This document shows, piece by piece, positions 43,404-53,008 of a stretch of DNA of 64,000 nucleotides (the stretch's first letter is position 1; the number at the start of each line of letters is the position of its first letter). The notes beneath the pieces are model-generated. The model was not told where the DNA came from. It saw nothing but the letters and a program-made list of their open reading frames with translations, and did not search any database. Made by a program: the position numbers and the translations under genes. Origin of the DNA: Streptomyces aureocirculatus (GTDB lineage: Bacteria > Actinomycetota > Actinomycetes > Streptomycetales > Streptomycetaceae); assembly GCF_000720475.1 (NCBI RefSeq), contig NZ_JOAP01000025.1:62001-126000 (forward strand), read 5' to 3'.

Positions 43404-44762
43404 GTGACACGAGCATCAGCGGCAGACACCCCTGACGAACAGGTCGAGCCGGGCGAAGCGGACGAACCGCCGAAGGCCGCCGACCCGCCGCCCCCCGCCG
43501 CCGGGCGGCGCATATTCGCCGACCTGACGCCCCTGCGGACCTCCGTCGACTACCGGCGGCTCTGGGTCGGCAACACCGTCTCCTGGACCGGCCAGGCCAT
43601 GACGGCGCTCGCGGTGTCGCTCCAGGTGTACGACATCACCGGTTCCAGCTTCGCCGTCGGCCTGGTGGGCCTGTTCACCCTCGTACCCCTGGTCGTCTTC
43701 GGTCTGTACGGGGGCGCGGTCGCCGACACCCTGGACCGCCGCAAGGTGGGCCTGTACTCGGCGGCAGGCCTGTGCGCCCTGTCGTTCGTCCTCGCCGCCG
43801 CGGCGCTCGCCGGCTTCCACCGGGTGTGGCTCCTGTACGGCGTGGTCGCGCTCCAGGCGGTGTGCGGCGCGCTCAACGGCCCCGCCCGCTCGTCGATGAT
43901 CCCCCGGCTGCTGCCGCCCGAGCAGCTCCCGGCCGCGAACGCCCTGAACTCGATCACGATGACGACGGGCACCACGCTCGGCCCGATGCTCGGTGGCGTC
44001 CTCGTGGGCCTGTGGGGCTACCAGTCGGCGTACGTGATCGACGCGGTGGCGTTCACGGCGGCGCTGTACGCGATGTGGCGGCTGCCCCCGATGCGGCCGG
44101 AGGCCGAGAAGCAGCCGGACGGCGGGACCGGGGCGGGCGGCAGACGGCGGCGCGCCTCCGTCATGGACGGTCTGCGCTTCCTCGCCACCCGCCCCAATCT
44201 GCGCATGACCTTCTTCACCGACCTGTGCGCGATGGTGTTCGCGCACCCGCGTGCGCTGTTCCCCGCGGTCGCCGTGGTCTGGTACGGCGGCGACGCGAAG
44301 ACCGCGGGGCTGCTCGCGGCGGCGCCCGCCGTGGGCGCGCTGCTCGGCGGGGTGTTCTCCGGCTGGCAGGGCAGGATCCGGCGGCACGGACTCGCGATCG
44401 TGCTCTCGGTGGCCGCCTGGGGCACGGCGATCGCGGTGTTCGGCCTCACCCGCAACCTGTGGCTCGGCGTCTTCTTCCTCGCCCTCGCGGGCTGCTCCGA
44501 CATGATCTCGATGGTCTTCCGCAACACCATGCTCCAGGCCGCCACGCCCGACGCGATGCGGGGGCGGTTGCAGGGCGTGTTCATCGTGGTCGTCGCGGGC
44601 GGCCCCCGGCTCGGCGACTTCCTTGCCGGGACCGTGGGCCAGGCGGTGTCGCCCCGGGTGGCGATCGTCGGGGGCGGCGTCGTGTGCGTGGTGGCGGTGG
44701 GGCTGCTCGTGACGCGGTGGCGGGCGTTCCTGCGGTACGACGCCCGCGACCCCCAGGCGTGA
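43404..44762 (+). CDS. MFS transporter (EntS/enterobactin-exporter-like family)
   Basis: A 452-residue protein from GTG 43404; the ribosome binding site is weak and this start is chosen because upstream codons give no plausible protein. Two six-helix halves flank a charged loop (PEAEKQPDGGTGAGGRRRR). Characteristic stretches are YRRLWVGNTVSWTGQAMTAL, LDRRKVGLYSAAGL and GRLQGVFIVVVAGGPRLGDF. Substrates are unknown. It is divergent from the mbl-like gene, with a 185-base shared upstream region. Confidence 0.9.
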   Translation: MTRASAADTPDEQVEPGEADEPPKAADPPPPAAGRRIFADLTPLRTSVDYRRLWVGNTVSWTGQAMTALAVSLQVYDITGSSFAVGLVGLFTLVPLVVFGLYGGAVADTLDRRKVGLYSAAGLCALSFVLAAAALAGFHRVWLLYGVVALQAVCGALNGPARSSMIPRLLPPEQLPAANALNSITMTTGTTLGPMLGGVLVGLWGYQSAYVIDAVAFTAALYAMWRLPPMRPEAEKQPDGGTGAGGRRRRASVMDGLRFLATRPNLRMTFFTDLCAMVFAHPRALFPAVAVVWYGGDAKTAGLLAAAPAVGALLGGVFSGWQGRIRRHGLAIVLSVAAWGTAIAVFGLTRNLWLGVFFLALAGCSDMISMVFRNTMLQAATPDAMRGRLQGVFIVVVAGGPRLGDFLAGTVGQAVSPRVAIVGGGVVCVVAVGLLVTRWRAFLRYDARDPQA

Positions 44763-44953
44763 CGGCGGCGACCGCGATCCGCAGGCCCCGGCCCCCGGCC
44801 CCGCTGTCCCGACCCGCCCACCTGGCGGGAAGCCGCCCTGGCAGCTTCCCGCCAGGCCCCGGCAACTCCCCTGCCGCACCACGCGCCTGACACTTCTTCG
44901 CAGCACCCGGGTACCGCCCCCCCGCCCGGAGCCCACGAAGAGAGGCAGCGCCG

Positions 44954-47522
44954 ATGCCGGGACCTCCGACCGACCCCCGAGGACGCCGTGGAGCCCGACG
45001 CGGGGTCCTGCGGGCCGGACTCGCCCTGAGCCTGCTTTCCGCCGGACTCACCGCGACCGCGAGCGCGTCGGCGCCCGCGTCGAATCCCGCGTCGGTGTCG
45101 GCGCCCACCGGTTCCGTCACCACCGAGCAGCCGAAGGGCCCGAGGACCGTCACCCTCTTCACCGGCGACACAGTCACCGTCACCCCGCTCGGCGGGGGCA
45201 GGCAGACCGTCACGGTGGACCGGCCGCGCGGCGCGAACGGCGCCGTGCGCACCGAGGTCACCGGCGGGCGGATCACCGTCGTACCGGACGAGGCGCGCCC
45301 CTATCTGCGGGCGGGCGTCCTCGACAAGCGATTGTTCGACGTGTCGGAGCTGCTGCGGCAGGGCGCCGCGGGGCGCGGCGCGGAGAAGGTGCGTTCGCTG
45401 CCGAGCGTGCGCGGCCTTGCGATCGAGGCGGCCGCGGGCACGGCGTTCTGGCGCTCCCTCACGGGGGCCGGGAGGGAGGGGAGTGCCGAGCGTGCCGGGC
45501 AGGGCTGGCGCGGGGGCACGCCGGACGCGGCCTCCGTGGGTGCGCACCGCGTTCGGCCTGGTCAAGGAGGAGGAGCGGTACACGCTCACCGTCAGGGTCA
45601 AGGACCGCGACGGCGCGGCCACCCCCGCGGACCTGGTCGTCAAGGCCCTGACGCGGGGCGCGGACGCCCATCCCGCCACGGTCGGCCCGTCGGGCGAACT
45701 GGAACTCCGCCTCGCGCCCGCCACGTACGCCCTGTCCACCTTCTTGGACGTACGTGGTGCGCACGGCAAGGACTCCCTCGGCCTCGGCTTCCTGGCCGCG
45801 CCGGAGGTTCGCCTGGACCGCGACCGCGAAGTGACGCTCGACGCACGCGAGTTGCGCGAGATCAAGGCCGAGGTCCCGCGCCGCAGCGAGACCCGTCAGC
45901 TCCTCATGGAGTTCGACCGCACCGCGAACGGCTCGGCCTACCAAGGTGCCGTGCAGGTGCCGGTGAAGTACGACAGCGTGTTCGCGGCACCGACCGACAA
46001 GGTGCGGGATGGCCGCTTCGAGTACCGCACGGTGTGGCGCCTCGGCAAACCCCTCGTCGACGTCGAGGGCCTGACCGCGGGCGCGGCGCTCGCGCAGCCG
46101 GGAGGCACCCTCATCGAGGGCCGCAGCCACTTGCGGCTCATCGACGCGGGAGACGGCACCCCGGCCGCGTACGAGGGCAGGAACGTCCGCGGAAAGGCGG
46201 CCGTCGTCCGCCGCACGGGCGCGGCGGACCGGCCCACCCCCGCCCAACTCGCGCGGACCGCGCAGGAAGCGGGCGCCAAGGCCCTCTACGTCACCGACGG
46301 CGTACCGGGCCGCCTCAACGCCTGGTTCGGCACGGACGCCAACGAGGACCGGCCGTTGCAGATCGCCACCGTGAACGCGGCGGACGGCGCGAAGCTGCGG
46401 GCGGCGGCGCACGCGGGCCGCTCGGTGTCGTCCACGGGCACGACGTACACCCCTTACGTGTACGACCTGGAGGACGGCCACACGGGCGCCGTCCCGCCCC
46501 GCGACCTGACGTACGCACCGCCCGCACGCGAACTGGCCGTGGTGGACACGTCCTTCCACGCCCCGACGAGCCGGACCGAACCCGCGCCCGGCGGCGAGTT
46601 CCGTTACTCCCTCACCGACACCTTCACCGTCGGCCTCGGCTTCCCGGAGAAGGTCTCCTACCCGGCGCGGCGGACGGACTACGTGGCCGCGGGCGAGGGC
46701 CGCCGCTGGCACGAGTCGCTGCGCTACGGTCCCGACGCCCTGGAACAGCGCAGCGGCCTGGTCGCCCACCGCCCGGGCGAGCGCGTCACGCTCGACTGGT
46801 TCCGGCCCGTGTGGCACCCCTGGCTCGGCACCGGGCTGAGCTGGGGCCAGCGGCGCAGCGGCAACGACCTCGCCTTCAACGTGCCCGGCTGGGGCGACTC
46901 CGGCCCCGACCACACCGGCTTCGGCGACGTCTGGAACGACGACTCCATGACCCAGACCACCGCCGTCCACGCCGACGGGCAGCTCCTCGACCGCAGGACG
47001 GGTTCCGGCGTGCACGTGTGGGACGCCGCCCCCCAGGAGCGCACGTACAAGGTCGAGACCGACACCACCCTCGACCCCGCCCGCTGGCGCCTCGCCACCA
47101 GGGCGCACTCCGAGTGGACCGTCCGCTCCGCCCGCACCCCCGCCGACCGCAAGACGTTCCTGCCGATGCTCAACCTCGGCTTCGACGTCCCCACGGACCC
47201 GCACGGCGACGTACGCGGCGGACGGACCCTGCCGGTCCGCGTCTTCGCCGAGTACGTGCGCGGCGCCCCCGACACCGGCCGCATCGGGTCCGCCGCCCTG
47301 GAGGTCTCCTACGACGACGGCAGGACCTGGCGGCACGCCCCCCTCGCCCGCACCGCCAAGTCGGCTTTCTGGCGTGTCGAGTTGAAGGTTCCGCGCGGGG
47401 CGGAGGCGATTTCCTTCCGGGCGGCGGTGCGGGACGACCGGGGCGGGTCGGTGCGGCAGGAGATCGTGCGGGGGGTGGGGGTGCGGCGGCCCGACAACAG
47501 CCCTGCACCAATTCGGGTTTGA
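44954..47522 (+). pseudogene. S8 serine protease remnant without a catalytic domain
   Basis: Two frames of one family are joined out of phase. From ATG 44954, residues 1-170 are a secreted N-terminus and propeptide (RTVTLFTGDTVTV, RPYLRAGVLDKRLFDVSELL, VRSLPSVRGLAIEA, AFWRSLT). After about 45475 this frame is meaningless. From about 45540 to TGA 47520-47522 another frame gives the long C-terminal beta region (YTLTVRVKDRDGAATPADL, then QVPVKYDSVF and VSYDDGRTWRHAPL). In intact homologues an S8 domain with Asp, His and Ser motifs lies between; none is present. So a deletion plus frameshift has inactivated the protease. Confidence 0.82.
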
Positions 47523-47638
47523 TGCGGCAGAATTCCCGTGTCTGTGGCAAGGATTTTTGTGGAAGTCCTCTAACCTGAAGTCAAGCAGCGCGCTGATCCG
47601 TGCATCGAGTCCGGCCGGTACCAGGGAGAGGGTCAGCC

Positions 47639-47782
47639 ATGGAAGTCGACCACAGCATCCCCGCACTGGACATCCGCATCGGCGGATTTCGCATGACCCT
47701 GCAGCGCATTCCCCTACGGTTCCTCGCGGCCGTGGGAACGTGCGCGGGATCGGTACTCGCGGCGTGGTTCACCACGCGCTGA
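47639..47782 (+). CDS. Small membrane-associated hypothetical protein
   Basis: A 47-residue protein from ATG 47639, with AGGGAGAGGG upstream. An acidic N-terminus (MEVDHSIPALDIRIGG) is followed by LQRIPLRFLAAVGTCAGSVL and a short tail, so there is one weak membrane segment. Its function is unknown to me. Confidence 0.55.
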   Translation: MEVDHSIPALDIRIGGFRMTLQRIPLRFLAAVGTCAGSVLAAWFTTR

Positions 47783-47816
47783 CAGGGCGTTCCGGACGAG
47801 GCGTTCCGGACGGGGC

Positions 47817-49343
47817 TCAGCCCGCGGTCAGTGAGCGCTTCAGGACCTTACCCATGTCGTTCCGCGGCAGCGCCGCCACATAGTGGACGACCCGCGGGCG
47901 CTTGTGCGGGGCGAGGCGGGCCGTGACGTGGGCGGCGAGGTCGTCGAGGGACGGCGGGTCATTCGGGTCGGCGGGCGCGATCCAGGCGACGACGCGTTCG
48001 CCGAGGTCGGGGTCGGGTTCGCCGGTGACGGCGGCCTCGCGGACGCCGCCGAGTTCGAGGAGCGCGTTCTCGATCTCGCCGGCGCCGATCTTGTAGCCCC
48101 CGCTCTTGATGAGGTCCGTCGCCTTGCGGCCCACGATGCGTACATAGCCGTCGGTGCCCCGTACAGCCATGTCGCCGGTGCGGAACCAGCCGCCGGGGGC
48201 GAACGCGGCGGCGGTCGCTTCGGGGCGGTTGAGGTACTCGGTGAACAGGTTCGGGCCGCGGACCTGGATCTCGCCCACCGCCTCCGGGTCGTCGCCGGGG
48301 AGTTCGGTGTCCGCCTCGTCGACGAGGCGGAGTTCGACGCCGGGGAGCGGGACTCCCACCGTGCCCGCCCGCGGTTCGCCGTCCGCGCGGACGCTGGTGT
48401 TCATCAGCGTCTCCGTCATGCCGTACCGCTCCACGACACGGCGGCCCGTCGCGGACGCGATCCGCTCGTGGTCGTGGACGGGCAGCGCCGCCGAGCCGGA
48501 GACCAGGAGGCGCGCCCCTGCCAGGGCCTTCGCCAACTCCGGTCCGGCGGGCAGCGCTTCGGCGAGGCGGTGGTACATCGTCGGGACGCCGAACAGCATC
48601 GTGGCCCCGCCGCCCAGTTCACGGGCCACGCCCTCGGTGTCGAAGCGGCCCAGGTGGCGCAGTGAGCCGCCGCGGCGCAGCGGGCCGATGACGCCGAGGA
48701 TCAGTCCGTGGACGTGGAAGAGGGGCAGGCCGTGGACGAGTACGTCGTTACCGGTCCACCCCCACGCGTCCGCCAGCGCGTCCAGGGTGGCGGCGAGGGC
48801 ACGTCGGGGCAGGACCACGCCCTTGGGCGGTCCCGTCGTACCGGAGGTGTAGACGATCAGGGCGGGGGTCTCCGCCCCGGCGGGCCCGGGCGAGGCAGGG
48901 CGCGGCGCCTCCACGTCCAGGCGCGCAGCCGCTCGCGGTGCCTCCGTGTCCAGGCGCACTGCCGCTCGCGGTGCCTCCACGTCCAGGCGCACATCCACCC
49001 GTGGCAGCCCCGCGAGGCGCCGCGGCAACACGGCCCCCTCGGCCACGAGTACCGCCGACGGCTGGCAGTCCCGCACGATGTGGTCCAGTTCCGCATCCCC
49101 CGACTTCGGGTTGAGCGGCACCGCGGGCACCCCGGCGAGGAGGGCCGCCACCACGCCCACCGCCGTTTCGAGGGTGGGCGTCGCCCAGACCGCCACGCGG
49201 GCCGCCCCGGCCGCGCGGAGACGGGCGGCCAGTGCGCCCGCGGCGTCGGCCAGTTCGGCGTACGTGAGGGCACGATCACCGAAGCGCAGGGCGGGTGCGT
49301 CCGTCGGGGCCGTCAGGGCGGGAAGGAGGGGCTCGGGTTCCAC
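47817..49343 (-). CDS. matB: Malonyl-CoA ligase MatB (acyl-CoA synthetase)
   Basis: A 508-residue adenylating enzyme from GTG 49343, with GAGGAG upstream. It follows the S. coelicolor MatB sequence closely as I recall it: VYTSGTTGPPKG (P-loop), GLPLFHVHGLILG, RYGMTETLMNTSV, WFRTGDMAVR and the catalytic Lys in PRNDMGKVLKRSL. MatB makes malonyl- or methylmalonyl-CoA from the free acid, a polyketide and fatty-acid precursor. Just before the P-loop is a three-unit, 11-residue repeat (RLDVEAPRAAV type) encoded by 33-base repeats at about 48905-49005, probably a surface loop. It is convergent with the small gene at 47639. Confidence 0.92.
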   Translation of the reverse strand: MEPEPLLPALTAPTDAPALRFGDRALTYAELADAAGALAARLRAAGAARVAVWATPTLETAVGVVAALLAGVPAVPLNPKSGDAELDHIVRDCQPSAVLVAEGAVLPRRLAGLPRVDVRLDVEAPRAAVRLDTEAPRAAARLDVEAPRPASPGPAGAETPALIVYTSGTTGPPKGVVLPRRALAATLDALADAWGWTGNDVLVHGLPLFHVHGLILGVIGPLRRGGSLRHLGRFDTEGVARELGGGATMLFGVPTMYHRLAEALPAGPELAKALAGARLLVSGSAALPVHDHERIASATGRRVVERYGMTETLMNTSVRADGEPRAGTVGVPLPGVELRLVDEADTELPGDDPEAVGEIQVRGPNLFTEYLNRPEATAAAFAPGGWFRTGDMAVRGTDGYVRIVGRKATDLIKSGGYKIGAGEIENALLELGGVREAAVTGEPDPDLGERVVAWIAPADPNDPPSLDDLAAHVTARLAPHKRPRVVHYVAALPRNDMGKVLKRSLTAG

Positions 49344-49404
49344 GTGTCGTACTCCTCGTATGTACTCAGTGCCTGCACGGCGACCCGATGGGAGCGTTAC
49401 GTCG

Positions 49405-50034
49405 CTAAAGGTGACCTTCCCCCCACGACACCCGCTGCAACAACCCCCAAGTGAACTCCGCTACGCAGCGCCGCCCCGCCCCCGTCTCCGCGTCCGGCGC
49501 GGTGAAAGTCAGGCGCCAGCGGGTCGGTGCCGTGCCCTCCAGGGGGCGGGCGGGGGCGAAGGCGCGGGCGGCCTCGTCGACCGTGCAGGACCAGGGGGTG
49601 AGGTCGGCCGTGGTGCGCAGGGGCGGGCCCGGGGTGCCGGGGGCGCGGATCAGCCACTCGTTCCACACCGCGGCCTTCGGTCCGAGGAGCACCTCGAAGC
49701 GCAGGTCGGGCCAGAGCGGCACCGGCCACAGGAGCGCCTCGCACTCCAGGTCGCCGACGCGCCGGGTCGCCGTCGACTCGGGCGGGCCGAGGACGGAGCG
49801 GTAGCGGGAGACGGCGGCGCGGCCGCCGCGGGCGCGCAGCATCGCCTGCCAGCGGCGGTTGGCCTCGCGCATGTCCGCCACGGACACCCCGAGCTGGTGC
49901 CTGGCGTCCTCGACGAGGCCCGGGTTGTGGTCGGCCATGCGGCGCAGCAGGACCAGTTGGAAGTCGAGCGGCGTGAAGGGCGCGGGCGGTCCTGATCCGG
50001 GACCGGCGGCGGAGCTAGCGGGCATGCGCTCCAT
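49405..50034 (-). CDS. Hypothetical protein at the end of the glycan operon
   Basis: A 209-residue protein from ATG 50034 (ATG 50025 also possible), overlapping the FkbM gene. The N-terminus is Pro/Gly/Ser-rich; the rest has LDFQLVLLRRMADHN, RYRSVLGPPESTATRRVGD and a WRLTFTAPDAE strand pair. No family is recognised. Overlap with the upstream gene places it as the last member of the nine-gene operon. Normal codon use supports a real gene. Confidence 0.7.
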   Translation of the reverse strand: MERMPASSAAGPGSGPPAPFTPLDFQLVLLRRMADHNPGLVEDARHQLGVSVADMREANRRWQAMLRARGGRAAVSRYRSVLGPPESTATRRVGDLECEALLWPVPLWPDLRFEVLLGPKAAVWNEWLIRAPGTPGPPLRTTADLTPWSCTVDEAARAFAPARPLEGTAPTRWRLTFTAPDAETGAGRRCVAEFTWGLLQRVSWGEGHL

Positions 50035-50896
50035 GGTCCCGCACCGCGCGGTCCCCCGGGCGCCGCCCGTCCGGCAGGAAGAGCACGGAGTTCACGTACC
50101 GTGGCCGCGGGATGAGGACGCGGCGCAGCAGGCCCTGCGTGACCACGTACGAAGTGGCGCGCTGGTGGGCCTCCAGGTCGAAGGCGTCCAGGGGCACCCA
50201 GGTGTGCGAGGGCAGCACCCAGCCGCGGTAGCCGTGCCTGTCGGCGAGGTGGTCGACGACCGGCGCCACGGGCTGGATGCGGGCCTCCAGCTCGACGAAG
50301 AGCGCGGGCCGGTCCCGGTCGAGTAGGGTGCGGGCGCCGTGCAGGACGGGCAGCTCGTTGCCGTCCACGTCGATCTTGATGAAGTGCACGTCGCGCAGGC
50401 CGAGTCCGTCCAGGGTCAGGCACGGCACGTCCAGGGCCGTCGCGTGCACGTCGTCCCTGCGCACCAGCGAGGACACCCCCCGGTCGCCCCGGTCGCCGTG
50501 CGGCAGCCAGAGCCGGGCCGTTCCTTCGCGGTCGCCCGCCGCGGCCCGGATCACCCGGACGTTGGCGGGTGTGGCCGCGGCGAGCAGGGCCGCCAGATGC
50601 GGGACGGGCTCGACCGTCACGACCCGGCGCGCCTTCCCCGCGAGGCGGCGCGACCAGGGCCCGTACCAGCCGCCGACGTCCACCGCGGTGCCGCAGCCCG
50701 GCGGGCAGAGGTCGTCCAGGCGGGCCAGTTCGGGTTCGAAGCGCGGGTAGACGAAGCTGGCCGCGGCGGCCACGGCACGGGTGGGCAGCCGGGGCGCGAT
50801 ACGGGCGGCGAGGGTCTTGCGCGGAGCGTTCCCGCCACGGCCGCTCCCGCCACGGCCGCTCCCGCCCGGGCCGCTCCCGCGCGCACCGCCCGTCAC
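50015..50896 (-). CDS. FkbM-family SAM-dependent methyltransferase
   Basis: A 293-residue protein from GTG 50896, overlapping the Trm112-like gene (GTGA). After a Gly/Ser/Arg-rich N-terminus (residues 1-25), the SAM-binding fold shows TAVDVGGWYGPWSRRL, VVTVEPVPH and the FkbM signature FIKIDVDGNELPVLHGA. FkbM enzymes methylate hydroxyls, often on sugars or polyketides. Its place beside a glycosyltransferase and an arabinofuranosyltransferase suggests O-methylation of a surface glycan. Confidence 0.9.
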   Translation of the reverse strand: MTGGARGSGPGGSGRGGSGRGGNAPRKTLAARIAPRLPTRAVAAAASFVYPRFEPELARLDDLCPPGCGTAVDVGGWYGPWSRRLAGKARRVVTVEPVPHLAALLAAATPANVRVIRAAAGDREGTARLWLPHGDRGDRGVSSLVRRDDVHATALDVPCLTLDGLGLRDVHFIKIDVDGNELPVLHGARTLLDRDRPALFVELEARIQPVAPVVDHLADRHGYRGWVLPSHTWVPLDAFDLEAHQRATSYVVTQGLLRRVLIPRPRYVNSVLFLPDGRRPGDRAVRDHGAHAR

Positions 50897-51195
50897 GACG
50901 AGATCCGCTTCAGGAGGCGCTCGTGCTCGTCCTCCGGGACCTGTTCACCGGAGGAGGGCAGGAGCTGCGGTATGCCGTCCACGATCGGGTAGCGGCGGCG
51001 CAGCCGCGGGTTGTAGAGGGCCTGCTCGGGCGTGGCGGCCGCGGAAGCGGGGCCGGGGCCCGGGCCCGCCGCCGGGGTCACGTCGCGGGCCTCGCCCACG
51101 TTGTCGAGTACCTGCTCCTCGGGTTCGAGCAGGACAAGGGGGCCCTTGTCCAGTGGGCAGGCGAGGATCTTCAGAAGGGGGTCGTCGGGATTCAT
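50893..51195 (-). CDS. Trm112-like small protein
   Basis: A 100-residue protein from ATG 51195, overlapping the transporter stop by one base. It has the Trm112/YcaR-type ILACPLDKGPLVLL, but only one Cys of the usual C-x-x-C pair, then a Pro/Gly/Ala insertion and YPIVDGIPQLLP. Trm112-type proteins often stabilise a methyltransferase; two methyltransferase genes are next in this operon, so a chaperone role is plausible. The missing Cys argues against zinc binding. Confidence 0.83.
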   Translation of the reverse strand: MNPDDPLLKILACPLDKGPLVLLEPEEQVLDNVGEARDVTPAAGPGPGPASAAATPEQALYNPRLRRRYPIVDGIPQLLPSSGEQVPEDEHERLLKRISS

Positions 51196-52124
51196 CAGGG
51201 GAGCAACTCCTTGGGGGCGGGGCCGGGTTCGGTGGCCGGGGCGGGCGGCGGCGGGTCGTGCTTGGGCATCACCAGGAGCACCGCCACCGCGAGCGCCGTC
51301 CCCGAGACCCGCAGCGCGAGCCGCACCGGGTCGTCGGGCAGCGCCTCACCGAACGCGAGCGTCCCGAGGACCGCGGTGAACAGCGACGTCACCGTCGTGC
51401 ACACCGGCACGATCAGGGACGCGCGGCACCGCTGGAGCGCCGCCTGCGACATGATCAGGCCGAACACACCGGTGCACAGCAGAAGGTAGGGGTAGGGGGA
51501 GCGCAGCAGGTCGACGAGGGCGCCGCCGATCCCGTCGGAGGTGAGGTGGCTGGACACCCCTTTGATCGCCAGGGAGCTCACCCCGTACAGCAGGCCCACG
51601 GCGACGCCGTACTCCACGCCGGTCGTGGGCTGCCGGTGCCTGCTGCGCGTACGGCGCTCGGCGGACGCGTACAGCCACAGGCCGAGCGCGAGGGACGGCA
51701 GGCACACGGTGAGGACGAGGGGCGCGGGCGCGTCCTCGCCCACGGTGTCCGTGCCCTCCTTCAGGGAGAGCACGACCATCAGGAGCGCGAGAAGGATCGC
51801 GCCGACCGCGTACCGCTCACGCCCCGACGTCCGCTCGCCGAGCAGCACCGCGGACAGGAGCAGGAGCAGCACCAGACCGGAGACGAAGATGCCCTGGGCC
51901 GCCGCGATCGGCAGGGTCCGGTAGACGACGAGCTGCGCGCCGAAGCCCGCCGCGAGGGCGAGGGAACCGCCGATCCACAGCGGGCTTGAGATCACCTGGC
52001 GCAGCAGCCGGGCCGGTTGCCGGACGCTGACCGACGGCATCGCGGTGAGGGCCCGCTTCTCCAGGACGAATCCGGTGCTGTAGAGCAGGTTCGCGAGCAG
52101 CGCCGCGGCCACCCCCCACCACAT
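51195..52124 (-). CDS. DMT-superfamily transporter (EamA/SMR-like)
   Basis: A 309-residue protein from ATG 52124, chosen because it starts right at a membrane helix (MWWGVAAALLANLLYSTGF) and two bases after the methyltransferase stop. About ten helices in two halves; conserved LLGERTSGRERYAVG and LAFGEALPDDPVRL follow the EamA pattern of an acidic residue at the helix end. It may export or flip an intermediate of the glycan pathway; the substrate is unknown. Confidence 0.88.
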   Translation of the reverse strand: MWWGVAAALLANLLYSTGFVLEKRALTAMPSVSVRQPARLLRQVISSPLWIGGSLALAAGFGAQLVVYRTLPIAAAQGIFVSGLVLLLLLSAVLLGERTSGRERYAVGAILLALLMVVLSLKEGTDTVGEDAPAPLVLTVCLPSLALGLWLYASAERRTRSRHRQPTTGVEYGVAVGLLYGVSSLAIKGVSSHLTSDGIGGALVDLLRSPYPYLLLCTGVFGLIMSQAALQRCRASLIVPVCTTVTSLFTAVLGTLAFGEALPDDPVRLALRVSGTALAVAVLLVMPKHDPPPPAPATEPGPAPKELLP

Positions 52125-52126
52125 GG

Positions 52127-53008
52127 CTACGCCTTTCGGGCGTGCAGCAGCAGGATGGACGCGGCGCCCGGCACGGCGCACGCGATCCTGTCCAGGGCGC
52201 GCAGCGGCCGTGGCACGCCGTGGAAGGGGGCGCCCGCGAGCTTGACGACGTCGAAGCCGGACGCGGCCACGAACTCCCGCAGCGCCCGGGCGGTGTAGAG
52301 CCGCAGATGCCCGACGACCTCACGGCCGGGGCGGCCGTGGATGCCGCGCAGACTGACCTCGGAGAACACCGGCTGCACGCCCGCGAGCAGCAGCCCCCGG
52401 TTGTACCAGGCCGCCAGGTTGGGCGTGGACAGCATCAGATGCCCGCCGGGCCGCAGGACCCGGCGCAGTTCGTCGAGCGCGCTGTCGGGGTCCACGAGGT
52501 GTTCGATGACCTCGCTGAACAGGACCGCGTCCGCCGCGCCGTCGGCGAACGGCAGCCCGCCGTCGCCGAGTTCGCCGCGTACGACGTACGGCAGATGCCC
52601 GCCCGCGCGGCGCAGCGCGTCCTGGGACCAGTCGACGCCGACGACACGGTGCCCGGCGAGCAGCGGCGCGGCGACGCGGGCCGCGCTGCCGTCGCCGCAG
52701 CCGATGTCGAGGACGACGCGGGCGCCGCGCGTCGCCGGGCCGAGCGCGTCGGCGAGCATCCGGGCCTGGCGCAGGCTGCGGGCGGCACCGGACGCGACGG
52801 GCACGTCCGGGTTCTCGTAGAAGTCCCGCAGGTGGCGCGGGCGCGCGGGCTCCTCCCGGGTGCGGGGCGCGGTGTCAATGCTTCCGGTGCTTCCGGTGCT
52901 TCCGGTGCTTCCGGTGCTTCCGGTGCTTCCGGTGGTGCCGGTAGCCCCGGTGCTTCCGGTAGCGCCGGTGGTGCCGATGCTTCCGCTGCTTCCGGTGACA
53001 GCCGTCAT
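52127..53008 (-). CDS. Class I SAM-dependent methyltransferase with a GST-rich N-terminus
   Basis: A 293-residue protein from ATG 53008, overlapping the acyltransferase stop (ATGA). Residues 1-45 are a Gly/Ser/Thr run (about thirteen GST-type triplets) made by 9-base tandem repeats CTTCCGGTG at 52878-53000. The methyltransferase core has VVLDIGCGDGSAARVA, VVGVDWSQDALR, FSEVIEHLVDP and RVLRPGGHLMLSTPN. It is the UbiE/COQ5-like type. Repeat number may vary between strains. Confidence 0.9.
   Translation of the reverse strand: MTAVTGSSGSIGTTGATGSTGATGTTGSTGSTGSTGSTGSTGSIDTAPRTREEPARPRHLRDFYENPDVPVASGAARSLRQARMLADALGPATRGARVVLDIGCGDGSAARVAAPLLAGHRVVGVDWSQDALRRAGGHLPYVVRGELGDGGLPFADGAADAVLFSEVIEHLVDPDSALDELRRVLRPGGHLMLSTPNLAAWYNRGLLLAGVQPVFSEVSLRGIHGRPGREVVGHLRLYTARALREFVAASGFDVVKLAGAPFHGVPRPLRALDRIACAVPGAASILLLHARKA

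Noticed and set aside
45417..47522. Independent 701-residue protein
   Set aside because: The first ~40 codons are Arg/Pro noise overlapping the propeptide frame; the rest is the C-terminal part of an S8 protease, so it is a fragment.
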